Shown here one piece after another: positions 51,542-60,134 of a stretch of DNA of 64,000 nucleotides. Positions within the stretch are counted from its first letter, which is position 1; every line of letters starts with the position of its first letter. The DNA comes from Bacteroidaceae bacterium. GTDB lineage: Bacteria > Bacteroidota > Bacteroidia > Bacteroidales > Bacteroidaceae. Made by a program: the position numbers and the translations under genes. The stretch lies in contig JAFUKC010000014.1 of NCBI GenBank assembly GCA_017467885.1, forward strand, positions 29,943-93,942. The letters run 5' to 3'. The notes below the pieces were generated by a model. It was given only the letters and a program-made list of their open reading frames with translations. It ran no database searches and was not told the DNA's origin.

Positions 51542-52624
51542 ATGAAAAAGTCATTTTACTTTGCAATGTTAACTTTTGCTGCACTTTTCTCTTTCTCCTC
51601 GTGTAGTGACGATGATAACAACGGTGGTGGCGACGATGTCACCGATCCCGGTTGTTATATTATAAACAACGGTAATTGGAACGGAAATGATGCCAGCCTG
51701 CAGTATTATAATCTTACCACCGGCATGGCAAGTTCGCCACTTTGCAATGAGGATATATTTGTACAACAGAATGGTCAGATATTGGGTGATACCGGTCAGG
51801 ATTTGTTGTGGATAGACGGCAAACTGTTTGTTTCGGTGAGTGTGTCGCAAAAGCTCGAGGTATTGGATGAAAGTGGCAAGCGTGTAAGGCCTTTCTATAG
51901 TTTCCTTACAAATATGGCCTACCCGCGTATGATGGCTACGGATGGCGATAAAGTATATCTTACCAATTACGACGGGCATGTGTATGTATATGATGTGGCA
52001 ACAGCCGATTCTGTTACCACATATTCGGTTGGCAGTTACCCCGAAGGTGTCAGTTATTGCGATGGCTATTTGGTTGTTAATAATTCCGACTATGGTGCAT
52101 GCGACGGCGATGCTTCGATATCTATCATCAATCTTGCCGATGGAACAGTACGTGAAGTAAAGGATAATGTATATAATCCGGGTGTACAGAGTGTTGTATG
52201 CAACGGTACGGTTTATGTTGTCGATGGTGGTAATTATTATGATATTGCTCCATCTATTCTTGCTGTTTCTCCCAGAGAGGGTACTGTTACATCGTTGGGC
52301 ATTCCTGCAACTTTGCTTGCTGCATACGAGGGTTCTCTTTACTATGTAAATGCATCCTGGAATTATGGAACGTCGGCATACGATTATTCACCGCTGTATT
52401 GCATGGATGTTGTCACCGGCGAGATTAATGAGTTTCTCTCTGCCAATACCATGAAGAATGTCAACTCTCTTTCTGTTAATCCCGAGACAGGTGATATTTT
52501 TATAGGGTATAACGGCGAGCTCGGCTCTTTGGGATGTATGCGTATATTCGATGCCGACGGTGTACAGCGCGGATTGTTCGATGTGGGTTACTTTACTTCC
52601 GGTGCACGCTTTGAGACAAAATAA
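51542..52624 (+). CDS. btuG: BtuG-type surface cobalamin-binding lipoprotein
   Basis: The start at 51542 gives a lipoprotein signal with Cys21 (LFSFSSC) followed by an acidic SDDDNNGGGDD run, typical of surface-exported Bacteroidetes lipoproteins. The 360-residue protein is a repeated beta-sheet propeller (DUF5074-like) with blade patterns such as LLWIDGKLFVSVSVSQKLEVLD, DGYLVVNNSDYG and VVCNGTVYVVDGGN. BtuG of Bacteroides thetaiotaomicron has the same size, fold and position next to BtuB and binds B12 very tightly at the surface. Assignment rests on fold and location. Confidence 0.85.
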   Translation: MKKSFYFAMLTFAALFSFSSCSDDDNNGGGDDVTDPGCYIINNGNWNGNDASLQYYNLTTGMASSPLCNEDIFVQQNGQILGDTGQDLLWIDGKLFVSVSVSQKLEVLDESGKRVRPFYSFLTNMAYPRMMATDGDKVYLTNYDGHVYVYDVATADSVTTYSVGSYPEGVSYCDGYLVVNNSDYGACDGDASISIINLADGTVREVKDNVYNPGVQSVVCNGTVYVVDGGNYYDIAPSILAVSPREGTVTSLGIPATLLAAYEGSLYYVNASWNYGTSAYDYSPLYCMDVVTGEINEFLSANTMKNVNSLSVNPETGDIFIGYNGELGSLGCMRIFDADGVQRGLFDVGYFTSGARFETK

Positions 52625-53771
52625 TATAATATATCGTTGTTTGCGGGTTGTTTGCAGCCTTGTGTTGTTGATTGTGCTCGTGTTGCTGCCGTTGTCGTGT
52701 AATACGGCCGGCAGTAGCAACGATGTTGTCATTGTAGGTGATACTTTAGAGTTGCGTTACGCTTCGCTCCTCCGTATGGTAGAGTGTGATGGCTATACGC
52801 TCGTCGATGTACAGAATCCTTGGAACTCTACACTGATGAACCGTTATTTGTTGGTTCCGAAAGATTCCACACTACCCAAGCGGTTGCCGAAAGGAACTTT
52901 GTTGCGTACACCGCTCGACAGGTTGCTTGTCTTTTCAACGGTACACACCGAACTTTTGGGGAGTTTGGGTAGAATATCGGCCGTTGCCGGTGTCTGTGAT
53001 GCACAATATATTACTCAAAGTGATGTGCGCGAGGGGCTGCGCAACGGAACAATAAAGGATTGCGGCAGCACGCTCAATATAAATACCGAACATGTTGTAC
53101 AGTTGTCGCCCGAGGCTGTTTGGGTGTTGCCACACGAGAATGGTGGTTACGGTAAGCTCGACAAACTTGCGCTACCGCTTGTGGAGTGTGTGGAATATAT
53201 GGAGGCTTCACCGCTTGCAGGTGCCGAATGGGTGCGTTTTTATGGCCGTCTTATGGGGTGTGCAGCTGTGGCCGATTCTCTTTTCGATGTTGTGGAGGCT
53301 GATTATGTTTCGTTGTGCGATTCAATACGACAATGCAATTACCGTCCGACTCTAATGTGCGAACTGAAGAGCAACTCGGCATGGTATCTTCCCTCGGGTG
53401 GCAGCACAATGGGGTGTCTTTACAGGGATGCCGGAGCCGATTATCTGTTTGCTGATAATGCCGGGCGTGGCTCGTTGCCCCTTGCATTCGAAACTGTTCT
53501 TGAACGGGCCGCTTCGGCCGATTTATGGTTGGTGAAATATAACTCGAATACCGATAAGACTTATAACTCGTTGCAAAGCGAATTTGATGGCTACAGGCAC
53601 TTCCGTCCGTTTCGTGAAAGAAATATATATGCATGTAATCTTGGGCGTAAACGTTTTTACGAAGAGACCCCTTTCCGTCCCGATATATTGTTACGTGAAC
53701 TTGCTGCCATCTTTCATCCCGAAATGTTTCCGGGCTATAGAATGAGATATTATGAGAAGATGCACGAATAG
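52611..53771 (+). CDS. btuF: BtuF-type periplasmic cobalamin-binding lipoprotein
   Basis: I choose the TTG at 52611, which overlaps the end of btuG and gives a lipoprotein signal (VLLIVLVLLPLSC); TTG 52641 is also possible, and the ATG 52551 of the longer frame lies inside btuG. The 386-residue protein belongs to the helical-backbone metal/B12 binding family, with VFSTVHTELLGSLG (strand-helix of lobe one), LSPEAVWVLPHENGGYG and YLPSGGSTMGCLYRDAGADYLF. It would pass B12 from BtuB to the BtuC permease. It overlaps btuC by 20 nt. Confidence 0.85.
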   Translation: MRQNNIIYRCLRVVCSLVLLIVLVLLPLSCNTAGSSNDVVIVGDTLELRYASLLRMVECDGYTLVDVQNPWNSTLMNRYLLVPKDSTLPKRLPKGTLLRTPLDRLLVFSTVHTELLGSLGRISAVAGVCDAQYITQSDVREGLRNGTIKDCGSTLNINTEHVVQLSPEAVWVLPHENGGYGKLDKLALPLVECVEYMEASPLAGAEWVRFYGRLMGCAAVADSLFDVVEADYVSLCDSIRQCNYRPTLMCELKSNSAWYLPSGGSTMGCLYRDAGADYLFADNAGRGSLPLAFETVLERAASADLWLVKYNSNTDKTYNSLQSEFDGYRHFRPFRERNIYACNLGRKRFYEETPFRPDILLRELAAIFHPEMFPGYRMRYYEKMHE

Positions 53772-54780
53772 TAGAAATATGATAATAATTGCTGCAATCG
53801 TCATGTTTGTGTTGTTTGCAGCCAATCTTTTTTTGGGTTCGGTGGATATACCGTCGTCCGCAGTGTCGGATATTCTGCTCGGGAGTGATACTTCAAACGA
53901 TATATGGCGTCTTATTGTTTTAGAATCGCGTCTGCCGCAAGCTGTCACTGCTCTTTTGTGTGGAATGGCACTGTCGGTCTCGGGGTTAATGTTACAGACG
54001 CTGTTCAATAATCCATTGGCCGGGCCCGAGGTTCTTGGAATAAACAGCGGTGCCGGTCTGGGTGTTGCAGTTGTCATGTTGCTGTTACAGGGAACATTCA
54101 CAACCGGCAGTATCTCTTTTGGCGGATATGTGGCAATACTTGCAGGAGCCTTTATCGGTGCATTGCTGATTATAGCCATTATATTATTGCTCTCTACTTG
54201 GGTAAGAAGCAATCTGTTTCTTCTCATTGCCGGTATGGCGGTAAGTTATCTTACATCGGCAGTAATATCGCTGCTGAACTATTTTTCTACAGCCGAGGGG
54301 GTCCACTCTTATCTTATATGGGGTATGGGTAATTTCGGCGGTGTGTCGATGCAGCAGATGCCGTTGTTTACAGTTGTCCTTACTTCTTGTCTGTTGGTAT
54401 CGTTGCTTATGATAAAACCTTTGAATGCTCTTCTATTGGGCGATGCTTATGCAGCGAACCTTGGTGTACGAACAAAGTCGGCACGTATGGTTCTGTTAAT
54501 ACTTACAGGCTTGTTGACTGCGATTGTTACCGCCTATTGCGGTCCTGTTGCATTTATCGGGTTGGCAGTTCCGCATTTTGCCCGTCTTTTTTTGCGCACC
54601 GGTAATCACATTTATCTGTTGCCTGCAACAATCTTAACGGGTGGAACCGTAGCTCTGCTGTGCAATCTTTTGTGTCAATTACCGGGTGAACGTGGGCTTA
54701 TACCGCTTGGGGCAATAACTCCTCTTATCGGTGCACCCGTTATTCTGTATGTTGTAATAAGGGATAGGGGCCTGAATTAA
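53752..54780 (+). CDS. btuC: BtuC-type ABC transporter permease (FecCD family)
   Basis: The 342-residue protein has about nine hydrophobic helices and the FecCD signatures RLPQAVTALLCGMALSVSG, NPLAGPEVLGINSGAGLG and the GLAVPHFARLF loop that contacts the ATPase. It lies at the end of the riboswitch-controlled operon, so cobalamin is the likely cargo. No BtuD-type ATPase follows: a terminator comes next and the next genes run the other way. ATG 53779 is an alternative start. Confidence 0.9.
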   Translation: MRRCTNSRNMIIIAAIVMFVLFAANLFLGSVDIPSSAVSDILLGSDTSNDIWRLIVLESRLPQAVTALLCGMALSVSGLMLQTLFNNPLAGPEVLGINSGAGLGVAVVMLLLQGTFTTGSISFGGYVAILAGAFIGALLIIAIILLLSTWVRSNLFLLIAGMAVSYLTSAVISLLNYFSTAEGVHSYLIWGMGNFGGVSMQQMPLFTVVLTSCLLVSLLMIKPLNALLLGDAYAANLGVRTKSARMVLLILTGLLTAIVTAYCGPVAFIGLAVPHFARLFLRTGNHIYLLPATILTGGTVALLCNLLCQLPGERGLIPLGAITPLIGAPVILYVVIRDRGLN

Positions 54781-54797
54781 GAGTTCTCACTGATAAT

Positions 54798-54856
54798 ATC
54801 ACAACAAAGACAGGGTGCCCGCATTTCTTCTCGGGGCACCCTGTCTTTGTTGTGAT
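54798..54856. terminator. long bidirectional terminator between btuC and the small peptide gene
   Basis: A perfect 23-bp stem (54798-54820 with 54834-54856) with a 13-nt loop lies between converging genes and reaches the stop codon of the small gene on the - strand. Confidence 0.85.
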
Positions 54857-55011
54857 TACCATCCTTTATTCTTCCATAAATCGCCGTAGCGTTGCCCTGT
54901 AACTTCAAATTTAGAGGTTGTGCCGCCTACAACAATGTTGGAGGTGTTCAATAATACCGGCTCGCAAATTAAATCCAATACCTGTATTGTCGGTGTTTTA
55001 TATCTTTTCAT
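54856..55011 (-). CDS. 51-residue small protein attached to the SGNH gene
   Basis: ATG at 55011, 3 nt after the stop of the SGNH protein gene, encodes a 51-residue protein starting MKRYKTPTIQVLDLICEPV and ending GQRYGDLWKNKGW. The pattern, a short basic start, a (T/S)P(T/S)I-V motif, and a C-terminal GDLW segment, resembles small Bacteroidales proteins of unknown role that I have seen near secreted protein genes. It has no signal peptide or membrane helix. Proximity implies translational coupling with the SGNH gene. It is too short for usual ORF cut-offs, so it is easy to miss. Confidence 0.7.
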   Translation of the reverse strand: MKRYKTPTIQVLDLICEPVLLNTSNIVVGGTTSKFEVTGQRYGDLWKNKGW

Positions 55012-55014
55012 AAA

Positions 55015-57078
55015 TTATTTGTTTATTATTACTTTTTTCCCGTTAATTATATATATGCCGTTGGTGGGATTTTCTACAATCTTTCCATACATATCAAAAA
55101 CTTTATACTTGTCGTCACTCTTCTCTTTAGTGTACTCTGTTATGCCGGTGGTTTCATCAACCTCTCGAATATCTATTATGCGTGTCGATTCCCGCCCGGG
55201 GTTGCGTGATTCGTTCTTCATGTACCAGCGGAATGCACCCAGCCCGGCTTCAGACGATGCGGCCTGTTTTAAAGCTCCCTCACTCACCCCGTAGTATCCG
55301 TTGGTGTACATTTCATTCCCGTCAACTCCGTTGTATGTACCGGTGAATACATATTTTGTTTTTACCGAAGAACAATCTATAGAAAAATCCTTGGTTGCAA
55401 CCAATTCGGTGTTTTGTAATATAATGGTGTTTACACCGCTCTTCTTTGCTTTAATGAAGTATGGATAATTGGCTTTCAGAGTCTCATCTGAGTCTAATTT
55501 AATTATTTCAAGCTCTGTGCGGTCGATAACCCCATTATTGTCATCGTCATATTGGTGGATGTTGTTAATCTCTGCAATATCAAAGTCGTTGCTTATCTCC
55601 GATAACTTTATAGCGAAAGGAACATAAAACGATTGCCATGTGCCGGTGTAGTTGCGAGTGTATGCAAGTTCTCTCACTTTTACGGTGTCGCTGTTCTCTA
55701 TCGACAGCAGGTCGTCGGCAAGTGCAATGCTGTCGTTGTATGTAAGAATCTGTGTTTGTGAAGAATTATCGGAATCTATGGTCGTGTATATCGAAGACTC
55801 ACAATAGATTCTCTTAAACATTTTGTATATGGCATCGGTCCACTTAAGGTAGCCTTCCTTCTTAGGGTGAACATCACCGCTGTTATAATATTGTTCAACG
55901 TTATTTATGGTTATTCCCGACTCAGTGTGAACATCCAATACCGGAATATTATACAAAGCGGCAACAGAACTCTGTACATTCATAAGTTTAACCCACTGCT
56001 TGTATAAATTGGTCTGTTTATAAGCCTCTTCGTTGTATGTTCCATCCTCGTTCTTTATGCTTGTATCATTAAAGTCCACTTTCATATATGTGGGCAACAT
56101 TACATACATCTCGGCAGTTGGGAGGTTCTCTTTAAGGTATTCGAACATACCTTTGTAGCACGAGTATAATGATATTGTGGTTGTCCAATAAGAGGTATTG
56201 CACCAATCGTTTATTGTTTTTCCTGTAAAATAAACGTTGTACTCTTTTGAACTGCTGCATTGAGTTACTTCTGTCGATATTCCCGTATTGTTATCATTAA
56301 AAGAAACAACAGTCTCGGAACTCTTGTAATATGAAATTGTAACCGAGGCGTCGCCGTTGTTTACAACCGTCCAACCCGAACCATAAAAATATTCGGCAGC
56401 TTTTTCGGCCAAATCCATTGGCGACATATCGGGGGTTACATATATACCGAACTGTGCTGTGCCCACTTTAATAAAGCTGTTTCCGCTGTTTGTCGGTGAC
56501 GATTTAAAAAGAATTCTATAGCCATTGACCGAACTGTTCTGGTATGGGAAAACCAAAATATTTCCGGGTGCACGTTTTGTTTCGGGTATGTTATTCAAGA
56601 TTGTTGTCAGGTTTTCATTGCAGTATTCTTTGGCTTCGGATAAAGAAGAAAAAGTTCCGTTTGCTGCAGTAACCTTCTCACCCTGCATCCAAGGTTCGTC
56701 GTTGATTGTCCCTGTTGCGGTTGAACTGCCCATGAACGAGATGTCGTTTACATTCCCGAATATAACCATATCTATAGGCAAGGAATCTTTAAGGGCTACC
56801 AATTTTTTTGCACGCCCCAATGAACCATTCATTACATTTGCACCCGACGATGTACCGCCATAAGAGATGTTAGATGTGTTTAAATTACTGTGGAATATCA
56901 TTCCGGTAGAGTCGCACAAAGCTTTTTGCCAAACATTAGAAGCTCCTAAACTGTCGAAAATGGTCCAAACGGTTTTCTTTTTCAGATTTTTACAACTGTC
57001 AGGTTCGGTCGTCTCTGCCGAGTGCAGTTGCTGAATGCTTATACCCAGGCACAAGAACAAGATAAATAAGTTTCTCAT
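55015..57078 (-). CDS. secreted SGNH/GDSL-type hydrolase with C-terminal anchor-like tail
   Basis: The 687-residue protein has a type I signal peptide (MRNLFILFLCLGISIQQLHS). Residues about 37-430 fit an SGNH hydrolase: block I IFDSLG (Ser43), a block III-like VIFGNVND near residue 105, and block V DVHPKKEGYL near residue 405, the catalytic Asp/His pair. Inside lies a beta-rich insertion (about 165-270). The C-terminus ends YKVFDMYGKIVENPTNGIY followed by IINGKKVIINK, a pattern common to tails of secreted Bacteroidales proteins and similar to type IX sorting domains. Likely a secreted esterase acting on acylated glycans; the substrate is unknown. Confidence 0.75.
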   Translation of the reverse strand: MRNLFILFLCLGISIQQLHSAETTEPDSCKNLKKKTVWTIFDSLGASNVWQKALCDSTGMIFHSNLNTSNISYGGTSSGANVMNGSLGRAKKLVALKDSLPIDMVIFGNVNDISFMGSSTATGTINDEPWMQGEKVTAANGTFSSLSEAKEYCNENLTTILNNIPETKRAPGNILVFPYQNSSVNGYRILFKSSPTNSGNSFIKVGTAQFGIYVTPDMSPMDLAEKAAEYFYGSGWTVVNNGDASVTISYYKSSETVVSFNDNNTGISTEVTQCSSSKEYNVYFTGKTINDWCNTSYWTTTISLYSCYKGMFEYLKENLPTAEMYVMLPTYMKVDFNDTSIKNEDGTYNEEAYKQTNLYKQWVKLMNVQSSVAALYNIPVLDVHTESGITINNVEQYYNSGDVHPKKEGYLKWTDAIYKMFKRIYCESSIYTTIDSDNSSQTQILTYNDSIALADDLLSIENSDTVKVRELAYTRNYTGTWQSFYVPFAIKLSEISNDFDIAEINNIHQYDDDNNGVIDRTELEIIKLDSDETLKANYPYFIKAKKSGVNTIILQNTELVATKDFSIDCSSVKTKYVFTGTYNGVDGNEMYTNGYYGVSEGALKQAASSEAGLGAFRWYMKNESRNPGRESTRIIDIREVDETTGITEYTKEKSDDKYKVFDMYGKIVENPTNGIYIINGKKVIINK

Positions 57079-57131
57079 ACATTAAAATATATTTACCCTT
57101 AATTCCCTGTCGGGGTATGTAAACAAAAAAA

Positions 57132-57207
57132 ACGTGGGAATAATTGCTTATTATTGTACTGTGGCTCTGGACTGCCTGCTACCAAATAATATACAATAAA
57201 CCCACGT
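57132..57207 (-). ncRNA. 76-nt hairpin in the leader of the SGNH gene
   Basis: Inverted repeats ACGTGGG (57132-57138) with CCCACGT (57201-57207), and an inner TATTATTGTA / TACAATAA pair, form a long stem-loop inside the about 290-nt leader of the SGNH gene. It may be a regulatory leader element; no known riboswitch class is recognised. The rest of the 508-nt gap (57079-57586) holds the promoter below, A/T-rich sequence and the thrA terminator. Confidence 0.45.
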
Positions 57208-57369
57208 CGAAGAGTATATAGATATAATCCATATACAATCAACGTGAGCACTTTGTATTCTATCCTTGGTAGAAGAAATTGTCCAGATTTCAGTACAGGA
57301 TAATAAACAAAACGCTCTATAAACTAATATGTAATTTGCAGGCCGTTTTTTGTGCCCACAAACCAAGCG

Positions 57370-57377
57370 CAAAATTA
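57370..57377 (-). promoter_or_regulatory. -7 element upstream of the SGNH gene leader
   Basis: TAATTTTG on the - strand, followed by CGC, about 290 nt ahead of the SGNH start codon; the -33 element is not clear. Confidence 0.45.
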
Positions 57378-57519
57378 ATAAAATATATGCAGATTCCGCT
57401 TATCCTATGAATATTTGTTTCAAAATAAATAGGTTGCCTAATCTCCGCCTAATCTCTTGCGGTAAAAGTATATATGGAAAAGCCGCAATGTGCCGATAAT
57501 ATCAATTTGCAGTGAAAAT

Positions 57520-57565
57520 AAAAAGAAGCTGCGCCAAAATGAAAAGTGTGGCGCAGCTTCTTTTT
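57520..57565. terminator. terminator of thrA
   Basis: A perfect 17-bp stem (57520-57536 with 57549-57565), A-rich to T-rich, 22 nt past the thrA stop. Confidence 0.9.
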
Positions 57566-57586
57566 ATTAATTTATGAGACGGAAAT

Positions 57587-60019
57587 TTAAATATTTGCAA
57601 TGCTCATTATGTCGGCAAAAACTCCGGCAGCCGTAACACCGGCACCGGCTCCGTATCCTTGTATAAGCATGGGGTATTCCTTATAGCGCTCGGTTGTGAG
57701 CATTATAATGTTATTGCTGCCTTCGAGGTGGTAGAAGGGGTGATGCTTGTCTACCTTGCAGAGTGACACGCTACCCTTGTTGTTCTCGAATTTCGCAATG
57801 AATCGCCAATGTTTTTGCTCACTCTCGAGTTTCTCTCTTTCTGCCTCAAATTCGGCGTCAAGTTCGGGTAGACGTTCCCAAAAGTTTTCAAGTGTACCCT
57901 CGAACAGTTCATCGGGTATAAACAGGTTGGCTTCAACATCTTCCTGCTCCAAACGATAGCCGGCTTCGCGTGCAAGTATTACAAGTTTGCGTATAACATC
58001 TTTTCCGCAAAGGTCGATACGCGGGTCGGGCTCGCTGTATCCCTTTTCTTGTGCCAAGCGTACAGTTTGGCTCATAGGCACATCTTTACTAAGCATATTG
58101 AAAATGAAATTGAGTGTGCCGCTTAACACTGCTTCAATCTTTAGAATCTTGTCTCCGCTGTTTATAAGGTCGTTAATTGTGTTTATGACGGGCAACCCGG
58201 CTCCTACATTTGTTTCGAAAAGGTATTTGATGTTTCGCTGGCGTGCAATATGCTTAAGATTTATATATGTATTGTAGTCCGATGATGCGGCTATCTTGTT
58301 TGCTGCCACAACCGAAATGTTATGCGACAGCAGGTCGGCGTATATACCGGCAACTTCGGCGTTTGCGGTACAATCCACAAAAACCGGGTTGTATATATTC
58401 ATCTTTATTATCTCGCGACGAAGGTCGTCGATACAGCTCTCGGCACTCTCTGATAGCGCTGTGCGGTAATCGGCAAGGTTCAACCCCTCGCGGTTGAAGA
58501 TGGCATGTCGGCTGTTTGCAATACCCACAACGTTCAACTTAAGCCCATGCTCGTCCATCAGTTTGTTGCGTTGCGATGCAATCTGCTCGATAAGGCTGCC
58601 TCCAACCGTTCCTATTCCGCAAATAAACAGGTTTAATACTTTGTACTCCGACAAGAAAAACGAATCGTGAATGACGTTGAGTGTCTTGCGCAACAGTTTG
58701 GCATTTATTACAAACGAGATGTTTGTCTCCTGTCCGCCTTGTGCACAAGCAATAACATTAATACCGTTACGTCCCAATGTCTGGAACAATTTGCCGATGA
58801 TTCCGGCATTATGGCGCATGTTCTCGCCCACAATGGCAACAGTCGACAGGTTGCCCACAGCTGTTATAGGCTCCATCAGGCCCATGGATATTTCGCGTTC
58901 AAACTCTTTATTGAGAACTTCGCAGGCCTTTCCCGAATCGACATGCCTTAATCCCAACGAAGTGCTGTTCTCCGATGAAGCCTGTGATACAAGGAATACG
59001 CTGATTCCGGCATCGGCCAATGCTCGGAATATTCGATGGTTTACACCAACCACACCCACCATGCCAAGGCCTTGTACAGTCAACAGGTCGGTGTCGTTAA
59101 TGCTTGATATACCTTTGATAAGGCGTCCTTCACTGTTGCTCTCGGCGCTTATTATAGTTCCTTCACCTTTAGGGTTGAAGGTGTTCTTTATTGTTATTGG
59201 GATGTTTGCCTTGAATACCGGATATATTGTAGGCGGATACACCACCTTTGCACCAAAGTTACAAAGTTCGGTTGCCTCCACATAGCTTAAACGATGAATG
59301 GTATATGCCGAATTTATTACGCGCGGGTCGGCAGTCATGAAGCCATCCACGTCGGTCCAGATCTCGAAACTGTCGGCTTTAAGGGCTGCTGCAATTATTG
59401 CAGCGGTGTAATCGGAACCGCCACGCCCAAGGTTGGTTATTTCGCCTGTGTTCTTGTCCGATGCTATAAATCCGGGAACCACAGTAACCTTTGCTCCTGT
59501 GTCGGCAAGATGTTTGCGTACAAGTTCATCGGTCAGTTCACTGTCGAGCAGATATTTTCCATGTTTTGTCTCGGTTTTGATAAAATCCCGTGAATCTACG
59601 CGTATCGCTCCTTCAATAAGCGCTGTTACAATATGGCTCGAGATACGCTCGCCGTAGCTCACTATTGTAGCCTCCGATTTTGGCGTGATATTGTTAATCA
59701 GTGCAAGGCCCTGATAGATATTCTGCAACTCTTGCAACAGTTGGTCTACCTCCCAAAGCAATGCGTTGCGTTTCTCCTCGTTCTCTATTATGTTGTATAT
59801 AAGTTCGTGATGGCGTGTTACAATCTCTTGAAATTCGTCGTTGAATGCTTCGTCGCCGTTCACAGCCATCTGCGATGTCTTTATCAGTTTGTCAGTTATG
59901 CCGCCTAATGCCGATACAATCACATACAGCGAATCGTATTCTGTTTCGACAATTCTTTTAAGGTTCAAAATACCATTTACGGAACCAACAGATGTTCCGC
60001 CGAATTTCATCACTTTCAT
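57587..60019 (-). CDS. thrA: bifunctional aspartate kinase / homoserine dehydrogenase I
   Basis: The 810-residue protein is the ThrA type. Residues 1-290 form the kinase (KFGGTSVGSVNG, NLGRGGSDYTAA, EIWTDVDGFMTADPR), about 300-450 hold two ACT domains for threonine feedback (LLTVQGLGMVGVVGV, VAIVGENMRHNAG), and about 462-810 form the dehydrogenase with NAD(P) motif CGIGTVGGSLIEQ and the catalytic ETNVGAGLPVI and LSGTLNFIFN. It catalyses the first and third steps from aspartate to homoserine. thrB and thrC are not adjacent downstream, unlike in enterobacteria: the gene stands alone with its own promoter and terminator. Confidence 0.97.
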   Translation of the reverse strand: MKVMKFGGTSVGSVNGILNLKRIVETEYDSLYVIVSALGGITDKLIKTSQMAVNGDEAFNDEFQEIVTRHHELIYNIIENEEKRNALLWEVDQLLQELQNIYQGLALINNITPKSEATIVSYGERISSHIVTALIEGAIRVDSRDFIKTETKHGKYLLDSELTDELVRKHLADTGAKVTVVPGFIASDKNTGEITNLGRGGSDYTAAIIAAALKADSFEIWTDVDGFMTADPRVINSAYTIHRLSYVEATELCNFGAKVVYPPTIYPVFKANIPITIKNTFNPKGEGTIISAESNSEGRLIKGISSINDTDLLTVQGLGMVGVVGVNHRIFRALADAGISVFLVSQASSENSTSLGLRHVDSGKACEVLNKEFEREISMGLMEPITAVGNLSTVAIVGENMRHNAGIIGKLFQTLGRNGINVIACAQGGQETNISFVINAKLLRKTLNVIHDSFFLSEYKVLNLFICGIGTVGGSLIEQIASQRNKLMDEHGLKLNVVGIANSRHAIFNREGLNLADYRTALSESAESCIDDLRREIIKMNIYNPVFVDCTANAEVAGIYADLLSHNISVVAANKIAASSDYNTYINLKHIARQRNIKYLFETNVGAGLPVINTINDLINSGDKILKIEAVLSGTLNFIFNMLSKDVPMSQTVRLAQEKGYSEPDPRIDLCGKDVIRKLVILAREAGYRLEQEDVEANLFIPDELFEGTLENFWERLPELDAEFEAEREKLESEQKHWRFIAKFENNKGSVSLCKVDKHHPFYHLEGSNNIIMLTTERYKEYPMLIQGYGAGAGVTAAGVFADIMSIANI

Positions 60020-60090
60020 TGTTTTCTTCTTTTCAATCGGTTATATGCTGCAAAGTGTATGTTTTTTTTTACTTGCAGCCAATCGGTCGG

Positions 60091-60122
60091 CAAATTTATA
60101 AAGTTTACTTTATGTGCACAAA
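60091..60122 (-). promoter_or_regulatory. thrA promoter
   Basis: On the - strand, TTTG (60122-60119), 20 nt, then TAAATTTG (60098-60091). The about 65-nt leader shows no threonine-rich leader peptide, so classical attenuation is not supported. Confidence 0.65.
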
Positions 60123-60134
60123 CAAAACAACCTC

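Noticed and set aside
57151-57372. 73-residue - strand frame in the SGNH leader
   Set aside because: It overlaps the paired leader arms and has no start signal or family pattern; leader RNA explains the region better.
60020-60134. Threonine attenuator ahead of thrA
   Set aside because: The short leader has no Thr/Ile-rich peptide and no alternative stems; only the promoter is supported.
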